Shown: positions 8,894 through 17,632 of the stretch, piece after piece
Position numbering within the stretch: position 1 is the first letter of the stretch
Layout: each line of letters begins with the position of its first letter
NCBI RefSeq assembly: GCF_004354045.1
Contig: NZ_SMRT01000003.1
Span: forward strand, 248,001 to 312,000
DNA: 64,000 nucleotides
Direction of reading: 5' to 3'
From: Paenibacillus piri
GTDB taxonomy: Bacteria; Bacillota; Bacilli; Paenibacillales; NBRC-103111
Notes under the pieces: generated by a model
Told to the model about the DNA's origin: nothing
Database searches by the model: none
The model's input: the letters and a program-made list of their open reading frames with translations, nothing else
Made by a program: the position numbers and the translations under genes

Positions 8894-10477
8894 ATGTTGT
8901 ATATACGCAGCATAAGAAATTATAAGATTGCGGTCATAATGGCCTTGCTGCTTCTGCTGTTGGCCGCATGCACGCAGCCGCCCGCCGCCCAACCGTCGGC
9001 CACGGCGCCGCAATCGAACGACAAGGGAGCTTCAAACACGTCGACCGCCAAGACGAAAGACAGCCTCGTCATTGTGCAAACGAATGAAACGAGAGATTTT
9101 ACGACCATCGATCCTTATCAAAAAGATATTACGCTTCCGCGCACGCTCCTGTTCGATACACTGCTCGTCAGAAGTCAGGACGGGAAGCTCGCTCCATCTC
9201 TGGCGGAGAGCTATGAATTCCATAACAGCAATTGGAGAATCAAGCTTAAGAAGGGTATCGTGTTCCATAACGGCGATCCGTTCAATGCGCAGTCGGTCAA
9301 GGCGACGATCGACAAGCTGATGTCGCCCGAGGTGCCCAAAAGCACGTTCAAAACGCTGCTCGACGGCGTGACGGGAACAAATGTCGTTGACGAATATACG
9401 GTTGACATTATTACCGCTTCACCCAATTATGCGTTGATTAATTTCCTCGTCGATTTGCCGATGCTTTCGGCCAAACAGCTTGCAACCGGCGAAGAGTACA
9501 AGACGAATCCGGTCGGTACCGGCCCGTACATATTAAGCGAATGGAAGCGCGGGGAAACCGCGGTTTTGAAGGAGGCGCCGAATTATTGGGGACAGCGCCC
9601 GCCGTTCAAGACAGTTACGATTAAAAATGTAGCCGACGAAGCAACGCGCATGGCGGAGCTGCTGAGCGGCAACGCGGATATTGCGTCGGACTTGTCGGCG
9701 ACATCGATCAAACGGATTCAGGGGCAGTCCGGCTACCAGGTCGTCTCCGAGCCCGGCTTCCGGGTAACCTGGCAGAGCTATTTCTTTAAGGCGCCGTTCG
9801 ATAACGCGAAGGTGCGGGAAGCGCTCTATTACGGAATCGACAGGGCGGCCCTCGCCAAAAATATGTTTGGCGAATTTGCTTCGCCTGCGGTCGCTCCCGT
9901 TACGAAATCCGGCTCCGGCTTTGTGGAGGCGTACCCGCTCGGCGACTATAACCCGGAGAAAGCGAAAGCGCTCCTGGCGGAATCGGGCGTCAAAACGCCG
10001 CTATCCGTCGGTCTTGACGTTACGCAGCGGGATATCGACACCGCCCAGGTACTGCAGGCGCAGCTGAAAAAAATAGGCATCGAAACGAAAATCAATCTGA
10101 TGGAAATCGGACCGCTGCTTGACCCCAAACGATATGATCAAAGCACGGCCGGATCTATTCTTTTGTTCTCCGGTTACGATAATCCGGATCGCGAGCTATA
10201 TCGCATTCTCGTAGCGGCGTTCAGCCAAAAATCGATTTACAAAACGTTCGGCTATCAGCTCGACACCCAGGTCGAGCAATGGATCAAAGACTATGCGGCC
10301 GAGTCGGACGAGAAAAAGCGGCTGGAGCTGTCCAAACAAATTCTCGATAAAACGAAGCAAGGGTCTCCTGTGAACTGGCTCATGTTCCCGCCGAATATTT
10401 ACGGTATGTCCGGCAATATCGACTGGAAGCCTGATGGCACGGGAAGAATTGATATTCATCGCATTAAGGTGAAGTAA
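8894..10477 (+). CDS. Nickel/peptide ABC transporter substrate-binding lipoprotein (family 5)
   Basis: This 527-residue lipoprotein has lipobox LLAAC with lipidated Cys26. A linker rich in Pro, Ala, Ser and Thr leads into a family 5 (DppA/OppA/NikA) binding domain with the typical TNPVGTGPYILSEWKRG segment. Such proteins bind peptides, nickel chelates or opine-type metallophores. A GGGGGAG site precedes the ATG. It is the first of five importer genes with near-zero spacing. The Fur-like sites upstream favour a metal-related ligand, but the sequence alone does not decide between metal chelate and peptide. Confidence 0.88.
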   Translation: MLYIRSIRNYKIAVIMALLLLLLAACTQPPAAQPSATAPQSNDKGASNTSTAKTKDSLVIVQTNETRDFTTIDPYQKDITLPRTLLFDTLLVRSQDGKLAPSLAESYEFHNSNWRIKLKKGIVFHNGDPFNAQSVKATIDKLMSPEVPKSTFKTLLDGVTGTNVVDEYTVDIITASPNYALINFLVDLPMLSAKQLATGEEYKTNPVGTGPYILSEWKRGETAVLKEAPNYWGQRPPFKTVTIKNVADEATRMAELLSGNADIASDLSATSIKRIQGQSGYQVVSEPGFRVTWQSYFFKAPFDNAKVREALYYGIDRAALAKNMFGEFASPAVAPVTKSGSGFVEAYPLGDYNPEKAKALLAESGVKTPLSVGLDVTQRDIDTAQVLQAQLKKIGIETKINLMEIGPLLDPKRYDQSTAGSILLFSGYDNPDRELYRILVAAFSQKSIYKTFGYQLDTQVEQWIKDYAAESDEKKRLELSKQILDKTKQGSPVNWLMFPPNIYGMSGNIDWKPDGTGRIDIHRIKVK

Positions 10478-10478
10478 G

Positions 10479-11426
10479 ATGCGGCAAGGAATGAAAGCGG
10501 CCGTTCAACGACTTGCTGTCGGCCTCACCGTCTTGTTGGCCGTATCGGGCATCCTGTTTTTCGTTTCGCACGGAATGGGCGACCCGATCCGGTCGCTGCT
10601 GCCGCATGATGCGACCGAGTCGGAGCGGGCCATGCTGCACCAAGCGTTAGGTCTGGATGCGCCGGCAATCGTACGGTTCGGTCGCTACATGCTGCAGACG
10701 GTAACGCTGCAGTTCGGCAATTCGTATAAGCTTGGCGAGCCTGTGCTCGACATTGCGCTCCCTTATTTATGGGCGACGGTGAAGCTGATCGCGTTTGTTC
10801 TGCCGATCGGCGTTGCCGGCGGTATCGGCATCGGCTTCCTCGGATTGTATTTGCCGGTCAAGGCGGACCGGCGGTTGAACAAGGCGCTGTTGATGCTGCA
10901 TTCCATACCGGGCTTCGTCCCCTGCATATTGGCCATCGAGCTGTTTTGCGTCCATCTCAAATGGTTTCCTCCGTCGGGAAGCCAGGGCGTCCAGTCGCTG
11001 GTGCTGCCCGTACTGCTGCTCGCGGGAGCCGAAGCGATCAAGATCGGTCTGCTGTTTCGTTCCAAGCTGCTGGAAGTAGCCAAGGAAAAGTTCATTGTGA
11101 CTGCAAAAGCCAAAAATGTCGGCGGCTTCCGTTTTCGCATCCATTATTTACTGCGTCCCGCCCTGTCGCTGATTTTTTCCTTCGTCTCGATTCAGGTGGG
11201 CGTGCTGCTGAGCAGCACGATCGTCGTGGAAACGATTTTTTCTTACCCCGGCATCGGCAACCTGACGGTCGGTGCGATTGCGAGCCACGATCTTCCGCTT
11301 ATTCAGGCATGTTTGATCTTTACGACGCTGCTGTTTATCGTTTCGCGCTTTATGTTGGATATGGTTCATCCTCTCATAGATCCAAGGGTGAGGCAAAATC
11401 AGGTGTGGGAGCGAAAAGAACTGTGA
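10479..11426 (+). CDS. ABC transporter permease (NikB/DppB-like)
   Basis: This 315-residue membrane protein has six predicted spans. The N-terminal segment with DPIRSLLPHDATESE resembles the conserved head of DppB/NikB permeases, and the ATPase-contact loop lies near residues 200-215 (AKEKFIVTAKAKNVGG). It starts 1 bp after the binding-protein stop and overlaps the next permease by 4 bases, so it is translationally coupled in the importer operon. Confidence 0.9.
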   Translation: MRQGMKAAVQRLAVGLTVLLAVSGILFFVSHGMGDPIRSLLPHDATESERAMLHQALGLDAPAIVRFGRYMLQTVTLQFGNSYKLGEPVLDIALPYLWATVKLIAFVLPIGVAGGIGIGFLGLYLPVKADRRLNKALLMLHSIPGFVPCILAIELFCVHLKWFPPSGSQGVQSLVLPVLLLAGAEAIKIGLLFRSKLLEVAKEKFIVTAKAKNVGGFRFRIHYLLRPALSLIFSFVSIQVGVLLSSTIVVETIFSYPGIGNLTVGAIASHDLPLIQACLIFTTLLFIVSRFMLDMVHPLIDPRVRQNQVWERKEL

Positions 11427-12286
11427 ACACTTCAAACCGTTACTGGATATGGCTGCTGACCGCGCTCGTCGCTTTTGCCGTATGCTCGCTCTTTTATATG
11501 AATATGTACGCCCACGATCCGACCGCGCCATTCGAGGGGCCGAAGCTGGATGCGCCTTCCGCGGAGTTTTGGCTCGGGACCGACCACCTGGGCAGAGATG
11601 TGGCCAGCCGGCTTATCTATGCAACGTATTTGACGCTGGGGCTGGCCGTGCTTGCGGTTTTGCTGGCGATGACGGCCGGGACGGCGCTCGGCATGCTGGC
11701 CGGCTATAACGTGGCGCCATTCCTGACGCCGCTCATCCTGTTCATCGGCCAAATCTCGATCGTGTTTCCGGTTCAGCTGCTGCCGCTGCTTATTATTACG
11801 ATATTCGGCAACGGGACGCTGGGCATGGTGCTGTCGATGGCGTTTTCCATCTGGGGACAGTTTTTTTGGCTGATTCACGATGAGACGAAAGCGCTTAAAG
11901 GAAGAGGCTTCATCCGGGCGGCCTTTATGCTCGGCAGCAGCAAATGGGGCGTCGTCCGGCTGCATATTTTACCTCATCTGCTGCCGACCGTCGTGCTGCT
12001 TACCACCATCTGCTTCCGCATGGCGATCGGCGTCATCTCTACGCTAAGCTTTCTCGGGATCGGCATCAGCCCGCCGACACCGACATGGGGCTCGATGATC
12101 GCCGACGGACATCCTTTTATTATGCAGGCATGGTGGACCGTCGTATTCCCGACGCTGGCGCTGGCCTGCTCGATCCTGCTGGTCAACAGCATCGGCGGCA
12201 GGCTGGAAAGGAAATGGAAGCAGTCCGATACGACGCATAAAGAAAGGCGGGACATACATGAGGACAACGCAGCGGCCGCTGTTTGA
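11423..12286 (+). CDS. ABC transporter permease (NikC/DppC-like)
   Basis: This second permease has 287 residues. The hallmark LGTDHLGRDVASRL of DppC/NikC proteins is near residue 50, and the coupling loop KGRGFIRAAFMLGSS is near residue 156. I start it at the GTG at 11423, which overlaps the upstream stop (GTGA). The same reading frame stays open further upstream, but that part is antisense-like and overlaps the first permease. Its end overlaps the next ATPase gene by 29 bases. Confidence 0.88.
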   Translation: MNTSNRYWIWLLTALVAFAVCSLFYMNMYAHDPTAPFEGPKLDAPSAEFWLGTDHLGRDVASRLIYATYLTLGLAVLAVLLAMTAGTALGMLAGYNVAPFLTPLILFIGQISIVFPVQLLPLLIITIFGNGTLGMVLSMAFSIWGQFFWLIHDETKALKGRGFIRAAFMLGSSKWGVVRLHILPHLLPTVVLLTTICFRMAIGVISTLSFLGIGISPPTPTWGSMIADGHPFIMQAWWTVVFPTLALACSILLVNSIGGRLERKWKQSDTTHKERRDIHEDNAAAAV

Positions 12287-13118
12287 AATCGACGGGCTCT
12301 CCGCCGCATTATCCGTCTCAGGCGGCGAAAGACGATTGCTGAGTAATGTAAGCTTTCATATCGAGCAGGGCGAGACGGTGGCGGTAGTCGGAGAAAGCGG
12401 CTGCGGGAAAAGCACGCTGGCGCTTTCCATTTTACGTTTGCTCGAACCGCCGCTGCGCATTGTTTCCGGCAGTGTCCGGTTGGAGAGCCGGGAGCTGCTG
12501 GAGCTGTCCGAGAAGGAAATGAAACGGCAGCGCGGCAGCGAAATTTCCATTGTGTTCCAGGACCCGATGAGCGCCTTCCACCCGATGCTTCCGCTTGGAG
12601 CCCAGCTGACGGAATGCTTGCGGGAAGGAAGCCGGCGGGCGAAACGGGCTCAATGTCTCGATATGTTGAGCCGCGTAGGCTTGCCCGATCCTGAAAAAAT
12701 GATGGGTAGCTATTCGTTCGAATTAAGCGGAGGCATGCTGCAGCGGGTCATGATCGCGATGGCGCTGCTGAACCGGCCTAAGCTGCTGATTTCCGATGAA
12801 CCGACGACAGCGCTTGACGTTACCGTGCAGGCCGGCATTTTAAAGCTGCTCAAACAGATGCAGCGTGAGTTCGGCATGGGCATGCTGTTCATCTCTCATG
12901 ATTTGGGCGTCGTCTCCGAGCTGGCGGACCGGATCGTCGTCATGCGCTGCGGCGAGGTCGTCGAGTATGGAGAGACAGTCCGCCTGCTGGCGCGCCCGAC
13001 GCATCCGTATACGCGCCATTTGCTGGTTATGGCGCCCGTATTGGGCCAGCCGCTGCCTGAGCAGGTGCCGCCCTATGAACGGCGCCAGCTGCAGACTGCG
13101 GCACATTCGACGACATAA
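12258..13118 (+). CDS. ABC transporter ATPase (NikD/DppD-like)
   Basis: This 286-residue ATPase shows Walker A GESGCGKST (45-53), a Q-loop in VFQDPMSAFHP, the signature LSGGMLQR, Walker B LLISDEPTTALD and a switch His in FISHDLG. The C-terminal stretch RPTHPYTRHLL is the oligopeptide/dipeptide extension. The signature variant with MLQR resembles NikD proteins as I recall them. It powers import with the ATPase encoded downstream. The ATG follows GGCGGG and overlaps the permease gene. Confidence 0.9.
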   Translation: MRTTQRPLFEIDGLSAALSVSGGERRLLSNVSFHIEQGETVAVVGESGCGKSTLALSILRLLEPPLRIVSGSVRLESRELLELSEKEMKRQRGSEISIVFQDPMSAFHPMLPLGAQLTECLREGSRRAKRAQCLDMLSRVGLPDPEKMMGSYSFELSGGMLQRVMIAMALLNRPKLLISDEPTTALDVTVQAGILKLLKQMQREFGMGMLFISHDLGVVSELADRIVVMRCGEVVEYGETVRLLARPTHPYTRHLLVMAPVLGQPLPEQVPPYERRQLQTAAHSTT

Positions 13119-13158
13119 AGCCGGCCTGGCCGGCGGACAAAGAAAGCGACGGTTGTAC

Positions 13159-13956
13159 ATGCTGGTTGCCCGACATATCCAAAAACAATATATACAGCGC
13201 CGCTGGCTCGGCCAGCCGCTCATAACCCGGGCGGTGAACGGCGTTACGCTTGGGCTGCGGCCCGGCGAGACGGTCGGGCTGGTCGGCGAAAGCGGCAGCG
13301 GCAAAAGCACGCTGGCCCGCTGCATGGCGCTGCTTGAGCCGGTGAGCGGCGGCAGCCTGCACTGGAACGGAAACGACATTACGCGCGCTTCGTTTCAGGA
13401 AGCGAGAGAGCTGCGGCGGAGCATTCAGCTTATTTTCCAGGACCCGGTGGATGCCTTGAATCCGAGGCTGACGGTCGAGCGGATATTGACGGAGCCGCTT
13501 TACCACTTTGGCATCGGTTCGGCACAGGAGCGCAGAGACCGCGCGAGGCTGGCCATCGAACGGGTCGGCCTGACCGGCGGGCTGCTCAGCCGTTATCCGG
13601 GCGAGTTAAGCCGCGGGCAATGCCAGCGCGTCAATATCGCCAGGGCGCTAATGGCCGAGCCGCAAATATTGATTTGCGACGAGATCATCTCGGCGCTGGA
13701 TGTATCCACGGGGGCGCAAATTATCCGTTTGCTGCTCGATTTGCAGCAGAAGTACGGATACGGTTATTTATTTATTTCGCATGACCTGGCAAGGGTGATG
13801 CAGGTGAGCCGCCGGATTGCCGTCATGTGCGAAGGGGAAGTCGTCGAAATGCGCGAAAGCGCCGGGTTCCATCTGAAGGCCGAGCATCCTTACACGCGCA
13901 GCCTGCTTGCGGCTGTACCGAAGCTGCCCGTTCCGGCGGCGAACCGGTTAAATTGA
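13159..13956 (+). CDS. ABC transporter ATPase (NikE/DppF-like) with atypical signature motif
   Basis: This second ATPase has about 265 residues. Walker A is GESGSGKST, the Q-loop region is IFQDPVDALNP, Walker B is LICDEIISALD and the switch His is in FISHDLA. The signature reads LSRGQCQR where LSGGQ is usual, so one of its two glycines is replaced by Arg; the upstream subunit keeps a normal motif. I place the start at the ATG at 13159; the open frame extends upstream to 12865 inside the previous gene, which is not credible. It ends just before a strong terminator. Confidence 0.85.
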   Translation: MLVARHIQKQYIQRRWLGQPLITRAVNGVTLGLRPGETVGLVGESGSGKSTLARCMALLEPVSGGSLHWNGNDITRASFQEARELRRSIQLIFQDPVDALNPRLTVERILTEPLYHFGIGSAQERRDRARLAIERVGLTGGLLSRYPGELSRGQCQRVNIARALMAEPQILICDEIISALDVSTGAQIIRLLLDLQQKYGYGYLFISHDLARVMQVSRRIAVMCEGEVVEMRESAGFHLKAEHPYTRSLLAAVPKLPVPAANRLN

Positions 13957-13988
13957 AAAACCTTGGAGCTTGCTCCGAGGCTTTTTCC
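13956..13988. terminator. Bidirectional intrinsic terminator between the importer operon and rpoN
   Basis: A stem CCTTGGAGC / GCTCCGAGG with a short loop is flanked by A5 on the left and T5 on the right. It can end the importer operon on the plus strand and rpoN, whose stop is at 14074, on the minus strand. Confidence 0.85.
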
Positions 13989-14073
13989 CGCATCAATTCA
14001 ATGAACGTCTGCTTGAGCAGTCTCTGCAAGCGGCTGACTCGTCTGAGTTCAGCTGTCCGGATCCGGGGGTTGT

Positions 14074-15387
14074 TTACCTGCACTTTCGCATTGACGACGG
14101 CAATATGCGCTCCTCATCCCTATACTTCGCAACGGTGCGGCGCGATATTTGTATGCCTTCGTTCTGAAAAATAGTCGCGATAGCTTGATCGGAAAGCGGC
14201 TTTCTTTTATCCTCCCGATCAACCAGCAATCGGATTCTTCGCTTCACATTTCTTGCGGATTCAGGATTGTCGGAGGCCGTTTGAATGGCGCTTGAAAAGA
14301 AATACTTCAATTCAAACACGCCTTTCGGCGTGTTGACATATTTGTTCCGTACCGCCCTGCTGACCGTCGATTCGTGCATTCCTATTTTTTGCGAGACATG
14401 GTTAAGAATCATTGGCTTCAATCCGCCTGCCGCGCCTGTGAAAAAGTCCAGCTGCTCCTCCACAATTACGCTGATGACTTTTTGCAAAGTACGATCTCGC
14501 TCCTCGACACTCCGGATCAGCCGCTTTGCGGCGTGGGTCTTCTCTTCGACATATACGCGGACATCGCTGAAGGCTTCCGCCTCCTCACTCCATTTCAAGT
14601 AATGGTCATTCAGCCTGATCTTGGGACCTTTCGCATTTTTAATAATAATTTGCGGTTGTTGGCCAGGCTTGATAAATATGTGGGCATCGACGACCAGGCA
14701 TTCAGCATCGGCAGCTCCAAATGACGCGCACGGCCTCGGGTTTAGCTTGCGGATGTACGATAAGGCCGATTCCACCTCGCTTCTGGGAACCCGCAGCTCC
14801 CGGGAAATGTTGTTGAGATTGCCTCTGGCGAGCTCTTCCATATAATTCGCCACAATTCCGGAAGCGAGAGGAGGCGCATCCGTATCTCTTTGAATTTGCA
14901 GCTGTAAACATTCTGCTGCATTTCTGGATCCGACGCCTGCGGGATCGAATGAATGTAAAATTTCCAAGGACTGTTCTATGATTGGCAGGGGCAGCTCAAG
15001 CTGATGAGCGGCTTCCTCCATATCGACGGTTAAATAACCGGATTCGTTCAAATTTCCCGCTAAATACGAAACCGCTCGATACTCCTGATCCGTATAGCGG
15101 GTCATCAACAGCTGAGAGACGATCCAGTGCTCCAAAGAAATGTCACGATCGGGCAGTCGGGCAATCCTGTCATAATCGCCGGAGGAATCACTTCTTTTTC
15201 CCGAACCACGCGGCTTTGGACCGTAGGAGTCTTCGATTTCAATCATCGGATTTTCGAAAGCCTGCTCGTGTAAAAACTGTTCCAGCTCCAATGCGGAATA
15301 CTGCAAAATTTCGATAGACTGTTTCAGTTCGGCCGTCAGATGCAGCTTTTGAGTTTGAACCTGGTCAAGCTTGAAGTTTGGCAGCAT
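14074..15387 (-). CDS. rpoN: RNA polymerase sigma-54 factor
   Basis: This 437-residue protein has the three sigma-54 regions. A Gln/Leu-rich activator-interaction region is at 1-50 (QTQKLHLTAELKQSIEILQ), an acidic linker and core-binding domain follow, and the C-terminal DNA-binding domain ends with the RpoN box RRTVAKYRDE, which reads -24 elements. It directs RNA polymerase to -24/-12 promoters that need an AAA+ activator. Such an activator is encoded immediately upstream on the same strand, and a -24/-12 promoter lies beyond it. Upstream of the start are repeated TGCAAC motifs. Bacillus calls this gene sigL. Confidence 0.95.
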   Translation of the reverse strand: MLPNFKLDQVQTQKLHLTAELKQSIEILQYSALELEQFLHEQAFENPMIEIEDSYGPKPRGSGKRSDSSGDYDRIARLPDRDISLEHWIVSQLLMTRYTDQEYRAVSYLAGNLNESGYLTVDMEEAAHQLELPLPIIEQSLEILHSFDPAGVGSRNAAECLQLQIQRDTDAPPLASGIVANYMEELARGNLNNISRELRVPRSEVESALSYIRKLNPRPCASFGAADAECLVVDAHIFIKPGQQPQIIIKNAKGPKIRLNDHYLKWSEEAEAFSDVRVYVEEKTHAAKRLIRSVEERDRTLQKVISVIVEEQLDFFTGAAGGLKPMILNHVSQKIGMHESTVSRAVRNKYVNTPKGVFELKYFFSSAIQTASDNPESARNVKRRIRLLVDREDKRKPLSDQAIATIFQNEGIQISRRTVAKYRDEERILPSSMRKCR

Positions 15388-15416
15388 CGTATTCTCCTTT
15401 TTGCAATTCGGACTTC

Positions 15417-15455
15417 AACGTGTGCAACGAATGCAACACCATGCAACAGCCCGAA
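15417..15455 (-). promoter_or_regulatory. Triple TGCAAC repeat upstream of rpoN
   Basis: On the plus strand GTGCAAC, ATGCAAC and ATGCAAC occur at about 9-10 bp spacing between rpoN and the activator gene. The same hexamer forms an inverted pair at 17399-17424 before the activator gene. They are probable binding sites for the PrpR-type activator or another local regulator, which is inferred from position and repetition. Confidence 0.5.
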
Positions 15456-15463
15456 CCGCCCGC

Positions 15464-17374
15464 TTATATGTGAATATGATATTTTTTAAGTTTTCTCCAC
15501 AATGTGCTGCGGTCTATTCCCAACGCTTTGGACGCCTGGCTTTTATTATGGTTTGCGGCAGCCAGCGCCTTCATTAACAGCTCTTTCTCATTCCGGATGC
15601 GATCGGTCCTAATCGTTGCTTCCGTTTCCCCAAAGCCGGCATCCTCATCGATATCTTGAGGGAACAGGGCCATTTGCATCGCTTCTTTGTTAATGATTTT
15701 AGAGGCGTTCAATGCGCATAGCCGTTCGGCTATATTTTTTAGTTCTCGCACATTTCCTTTAAAATCATAAGCAATCAGCATCTCCAGCGCATCCGGCGCC
15801 AGTTTTTGTATACTGGTATTGAATTTTTGATTGAACTCGCCTACATAGTGCATGAACAGCTTGTAAATATCTTCTTGTCTTTTTCTGAGGGGCGGTATGT
15901 AAAGCTTTAGTATATCGAGCCGGTACAATAAATCTTGTCTGAATTGGCCTTCCTGAACAAGCTTTTTCAGATTGATATTCGTTGCGGCTATGATGCGCAC
16001 ATCTACGGGGATCACTTTATCGGCGCCTATTTTTCGGATTTCCTTTTCCTGAAGTACGCGGAGCAGCTTGCTTTGGAACGTTATCGGAATTTCCGATACT
16101 TCATCAAGGAACAGCGTCCCGTTGTGAGCGAGCTCGAAAAGCCCTATTTTTCCGCCCTTGGATGCCCCGGTGAATGCGCCTTCAACATATCCGAACAACT
16201 CGCTTTCCAGTAAATTGTCAGGCAATGCCGCACAGTTTACGGCTACAAACGGCCCCGTATGGCGATTGCTGGCATTGTGGATGCTTTGCGCCATAAGTTC
16301 TTTGCCTGTTCCCGTCTCGCCGACGAGCAATACGTTGGATGAAACGCGCGAAAATTTGGTTGCGGTTTCGATCGTCTGGCCCATGAGTTTACTTTTGTGA
16401 ATAATATGATCAAAATGATATTTTGCCTGCAGTCCTTTGGCGCTCATCTTTTTTCGGATTTGAATTTCAACCTGCTGGATTTTTGTAATATCCTGAAAAT
16501 TAATTACGACCCCGGCAACCGTGTTATCCGTAATTACCGGGATATAGTTGGCGGATAAAACCTGCTTATTCAACTGGTGCAGCACATTGTTTTTTTCTTT
16601 GCCGCTTGCAATGACCTCTTTAAAGTGACTGACCATATCGGGAATGGTTTCATTCAAGCTTTTGTGGTAAAAATCAATTTCTTTATCCGAAAACATAGTT
16701 AAGGCGCTTTCATTAATCGTGTCGATCCGGCCGTTGAACGTAACATATACGATGCCGTCGTGGGAGCATTGGGCAATAGTTTGAAATATTTCCGCTTTGG
16801 CCCGCTCCTGCCTCATGACCTCGACCGTTCGGATTGCTTCGTTTAATGCTTGAGTAATCGCCTCTTCCCCTGTTTTGATGAGAACGGCGTTCACGTTCAG
16901 TTCCTTCGCGCACCTATTAACCAAATGCCCGCCAATGATGGAATCGCAGCCCTCCTGCATGGCGCGAACTATTGCTGCCTTAATGTCATGGATGGTTTCC
17001 GAGCTGTATATTTCAATGTCGCAATGAAATAATCCGCGCAGCTTCCTGGCGCTATGTATCGTTGCGTATGCACCTACGAACCCGATTTTTCCGGGGTTAA
17101 ACTGCGTCCGGCATTCCTCCAGAGCGTTAATGATATCGTATCCGGTAATATGCACCTCAATCTGGGGAATGCGCAGCTTCAGCCTGTTCAGCCTCTCCGC
17201 CGTATATCCTCTCGCTATCAAAACATCGCATTGAAAGTCGGCCTCCTCCAGCCGATCTGCCGATATAACCGAAATGGTCAGGTTTAACATATCTTTTTGC
17301 GGATGAGCGGCAAAGCTTTTATAAACCAAATCCTCAAGCTCCGGGTAAGGAACCATATAAGTGATATGAATCAT
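15464..17374 (-). CDS. Sigma-54-dependent transcriptional activator (PrpR_N-PAS-AAA+-Fis)
   Basis: This protein has about 636 residues. Residues 1-175 form a PrpR_N ligand-sensing domain, followed by a PAS domain (about 190-300). The AAA+ domain has Walker A GETGTGKE, the sigma-54 contact loop GAFTGA and Walker B GTLFLDE. A Fis-type helix-turn-helix is at the end (NKSQASKALGIDRSTLWRKL). There is no receiver domain, so it should respond directly to a small molecule. The ATG at 17374 follows AAGGAGAG; an in-frame ATG at 17422 lacks such a site. It lies divergent to the operon at 17633, which carries a sigma-54 promoter. Confidence 0.92.
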   Translation of the reverse strand: MIHITYMVPYPELEDLVYKSFAAHPQKDMLNLTISVISADRLEEADFQCDVLIARGYTAERLNRLKLRIPQIEVHITGYDIINALEECRTQFNPGKIGFVGAYATIHSARKLRGLFHCDIEIYSSETIHDIKAAIVRAMQEGCDSIIGGHLVNRCAKELNVNAVLIKTGEEAITQALNEAIRTVEVMRQERAKAEIFQTIAQCSHDGIVYVTFNGRIDTINESALTMFSDKEIDFYHKSLNETIPDMVSHFKEVIASGKEKNNVLHQLNKQVLSANYIPVITDNTVAGVVINFQDITKIQQVEIQIRKKMSAKGLQAKYHFDHIIHKSKLMGQTIETATKFSRVSSNVLLVGETGTGKELMAQSIHNASNRHTGPFVAVNCAALPDNLLESELFGYVEGAFTGASKGGKIGLFELAHNGTLFLDEVSEIPITFQSKLLRVLQEKEIRKIGADKVIPVDVRIIAATNINLKKLVQEGQFRQDLLYRLDILKLYIPPLRKRQEDIYKLFMHYVGEFNQKFNTSIQKLAPDALEMLIAYDFKGNVRELKNIAERLCALNASKIINKEAMQMALFPQDIDEDAGFGETEATIRTDRIRNEKELLMKALAAANHNKSQASKALGIDRSTLWRKLKKYHIHI

Positions 17375-17398
17375 GCGTTGCAATCTCTCCTTCCGATA

Positions 17399-17424
17399 TG
17401 TTGCAGACATACATCGATGCAACA
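17399..17424. promoter_or_regulatory. Inverted TGTTGCA/TGCAACA pair, candidate activator-binding site
   Basis: TGTTGC (17399-17404) and GCAACA (17419-17424) form perfect inverted arms around a 14-bp centre. The pair sits about 150 bp upstream of the -24/-12 promoter at 17576, the usual range for an enhancer-like activator site. The motif recurs three times before rpoN. Confidence 0.55.
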
Positions 17425-17575
17425 GCAGCGCAAATAGCTTTAAGTTATTTATACATCGAATCCGTATGGATGATCAATTTATTTTTTTGAATATTTCCCC
17501 ATAAACGGGCTGTTTTTAAATATAAAGAGAAAAAAATCATCTCTCCAAAGTCCTTTTTTAGAGCAAATGGAAAAG

Positions 17576-17593
17576 TTGGCATCAATCTTGCTT
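17576..17593 (+). promoter_or_regulatory. Sigma-54 (-24/-12) promoter of the acid-sugar operon
   Basis: TTGGCATCAATCTTGCTT contains GG at 17578-17579 and GC at 17590-17591 with exact 12-bp phasing, matching TGGCAC-N5-TTGC except for T in place of the last C of the first element. It lies about 40 bp before the start of the first gene, with rpoN and a sigma-54 activator encoded next door. Confidence 0.85.
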
Positions 17594-17632
17594 GTTAAGA
17601 TGGCATAACGAAAAAGGAGGTTTTATTTAATT